From: Methanocalculus sp.
Lineage (GTDB): Archaea > Halobacteriota > Methanomicrobia > Methanomicrobiales > Methanocorpusculaceae
NCBI RefSeq assembly: GCF_029762515.1
Contig: NZ_JARVGN010000093.1
Coordinates: 1-6,390, forward strand
Reading direction: 5' to 3'
Length of the DNA: 6,390 nt
Part shown: piece after piece, positions 4,736-6,390 of the stretch
How the letters are laid out: each line of letters opens with the position of its first letter
How positions within the stretch are numbered: position 1 is the first letter of the stretch
Notes under the pieces: generated by a model
The model's input: only the letters and a program-made list of their open reading frames with translations
Database searches by the model: none
Told to the model about the DNA's origin: nothing
Made by a program: the position numbers and the translations under genes

Positions 4736-6390
4736 TGTGTGGAATCTGTGGGTATGCCGGGTTTGAGGATCCCTCTCTGCTCAGCAGGATGCAGAAGGAG
4801 CTCCACCATCGCGGCCCTGATGATCGTGGGACCTTCACCAATGATAGAGTAGGGCTTGGTCACACACGGCTCAGCATAATCGATCTCTCACCACGGGGCC
4901 GCCAGCCGCTTGGGAACGAAGACGGCAGTGTTCAGATCATATGCAATGGCGAGATCTACAATTACCTGGAGATTCGCAGAGGGCTTTCTCATCATCGGTT
5001 CTCTTCAGACTCCGATACCGAGGTGATCGTCCATGGGTACGAAGAGCATGGCAAGGCTATTTTGGAGCATCTCCGTGGAATGTTTGCATTTGCGCTCTAT
5101 GATGCAGAAAACCACACAATAATCTTAGCAAGAGATCCAATAGGGAAAAAACCCCTCTATTATTATCTTTTTGATGGCAAGATCATCTTTGCATCTGAGA
5201 TAAAAGCACTCCTTGCCTGCTTTTCGACACTCAGAATAGAGAAGAGAGTTGATCCAGAAGCTTTGTGTGTGTTTTTACGGAACCAGTACATACCTGGTGA
5301 GAGGACACTCTTTTCTGGAGTAAGAAAACTGCTTCCAGGTCATCTGATGACCTTTGATGTTCGAACAGGCAAAACGTCGATTCGCCGGTACTGGCATCTT
5401 GGAGAAGGAGAGTACGAATATGATAGCCATGTTGCAACAGCACGCGTACGAACCCTCCTCGAAGAATCGGTCCGTCTCCGGCAGATCGCCGATGTGCCTG
5501 TCGGATCGTTTCTCTCGGGTGGAATCGACTCAAGTGCCATCACCGCTCTTGCCGTCAGGACAGCTGATGAACCATTTCATACCTTCAATGCGGTCTTCTC
5601 CCCATACTTCTCTGAAAGCAGATATGCCACAATGGTGGCAGAAGCCCTTGGAACCAAACATCACACAATCCAAATCGATGCAGCAGATGTACTGAAGGAG
5701 ATTGACACCATAACCTGGCATTTTGATGAGCCACTTGCAGATGCTGCGGTTATCGCCAACTATTTCCTCTCCCGTGAAGCAAAACGGCATGTCACTGTGG
5801 TGCTGGCAGGGGAAGGGGCAGACGAACTCTTTGGGGGATATTCAAGTTATGTTGCAGCAGAGCGATACGGCTCCTGGTATCGCCTGCCCGCAATGGTTCG
5901 CCGCGCTCTGAGAATGGGTCTCAATGCAATGCCCTTTTCCGGCAATCCCGAATTAAATACCAGCCTCCAGTATGCACAGTATTTTGCCTGTGAGACGCTC
6001 CCAGAAGCCCAGCAGCACACATGGACACTGACCGGGTTGTCTGATGCGGAGATGTCACGGTTGGGCCGACCTGCATGTAAGCACGCATCTAATGATTATC
6101 TCCAACTCCCTCCATTTCATGACAGGCTGAATGCACTCCTTGCGATGGATTGCCTGAATCACCTTCCCGAACTCTACTTGATGAAGGCGGACAAGGCTAC
6201 AATGGCTCATTCGATCGAAGAGCGGGTACCACCCCTTGATCTGCGCCTGATTGAGTATGCATTCCGGATACCGGGTTCGATGAAAATTGCGGGTGGTGTT
6301 GAGAAGTGGATATGGAAGGAAGCAGTCCACGATCTCCTTCCGAAGGAGGTTGTCGAGAGAAAGAAGCAGGGGTTTGGGGTGCCCTATCAG
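4735..6390 (+). CDS. asnB: Glutamine-hydrolysing asparagine synthetase family protein, cut at the right edge
   Basis: The first 552 residues are present and the frame is open to the window end; the family is usually about 600 residues or more, so the C-terminal tail is missing only because of the window. The N-terminal class II glutaminase domain starts MCGICGYAG with nucleophile C2 after methionine removal. Glutamine-pocket residues are visible as RGPDD (26-30), R45 in TRLSIIDLS, NGEIYN (71-76) and D94. The synthetase domain has the pyrophosphate loop SGGIDSS at 261-267 and GEGADELFGGY starting at 359. The C-terminal motifs KADKATMAHSIEERVPPLD and RKKQGFGVP are also present. It would move ammonia from glutamine to an adenylated carboxylate, aspartate in the classic case. 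Its place beside a uronic-acid dehydrogenase and a glycosyltransferase allows amidation of a uronic acid instead. The gene was found by reading through to the edge, with no internal stop. Confidence 0.93.
   Translation, partial: MCGICGYAGFEDPSLLSRMQKELHHRGPDDRGTFTNDRVGLGHTRLSIIDLSPRGRQPLGNEDGSVQIICNGEIYNYLEIRRGLSHHRFSSDSDTEVIVHGYEEHGKAILEHLRGMFAFALYDAENHTIILARDPIGKKPLYYYLFDGKIIFASEIKALLACFSTLRIEKRVDPEALCVFLRNQYIPGERTLFSGVRKLLPGHLMTFDVRTGKTSIRRYWHLGEGEYEYDSHVATARVRTLLEESVRLRQIADVPVGSFLSGGIDSSAITALAVRTADEPFHTFNAVFSPYFSESRYATMVAEALGTKHHTIQIDAADVLKEIDTITWHFDEPLADAAVIANYFLSREAKRHVTVVLAGEGADELFGGYSSYVAAERYGSWYRLPAMVRRALRMGLNAMPFSGNPELNTSLQYAQYFACETLPEAQQHTWTLTGLSDAEMSRLGRPACKHASNDYLQLPPFHDRLNALLAMDCLNHLPELYLMKADKATMAHSIEERVPPLDLRLIEYAFRIPGSMKIAGGVEKWIWKEAVHDLLPKEVVERKKQGFGVPYQ

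Overview
The window looks like chromosomal DNA of a mesophilic euryarchaeon, most likely a methanogen of the Methanomicrobia/Methanomicrobiales type. The strongest sign is a complete DNA topoisomerase VI A subunit, the archaeal type IIB enzyme. A DUF86-type HEPN/MNT pair, AT-rich promoter-like patches and Shine-Dalgarno sites of the GGAGGTGAT type fit this. The genus is not proven from this sequence. All recognised genes are on the + strand.

Layout. Bases 1-442 hold no convincing protein gene. They contain a dense set of nested helices (about 137-331) that looks like a structured RNA or a mobile-element remnant. Four tandem copies of a 13-base unit (331-382) follow directly, then a possible promoter. 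Bases 443-1070 encode a minimal nucleotidyltransferase and a HEPN ribonuclease, overlapping by 11 bases, which is a MntA/HepT (type VII) toxin-antitoxin pair with all key residues present. Bases 1137-2258 encode Top6A. Top6B, its obligate partner, is not within the 1.1 kb upstream.

From 2265 to the right edge runs a cell-surface polysaccharide or glycoprotein-glycan operon. It holds a GT4 glycosyltransferase, a UDP-N-acetylhexosamine 6-dehydrogenase (ATGA overlap with the glycosyltransferase), a possible 27-codon mini-gene that fills the next gap, and a glutamine-dependent asparagine synthetase family protein cut by the window edge. The dehydrogenase would make a UDP-aminouronic acid, the glycosyltransferase would add a sugar to the growing glycan, and the AsnB-like protein may amidate a uronic acid or simply make asparagine.

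Base composition changes along the window: 25 of 60 bases are G+C in 841-900 (HEPN), 42 of 60 in 1621-1680 (Top6A) and 26 of 60 in 2881-2940 (glycosyltransferase). A core GC-richer gene thus sits between two accessory modules. The most novel-looking parts are the structured region with mutually exclusive helices, the 13-base repeats beside the toxin-antitoxin pair, and the mini-gene before asnB.
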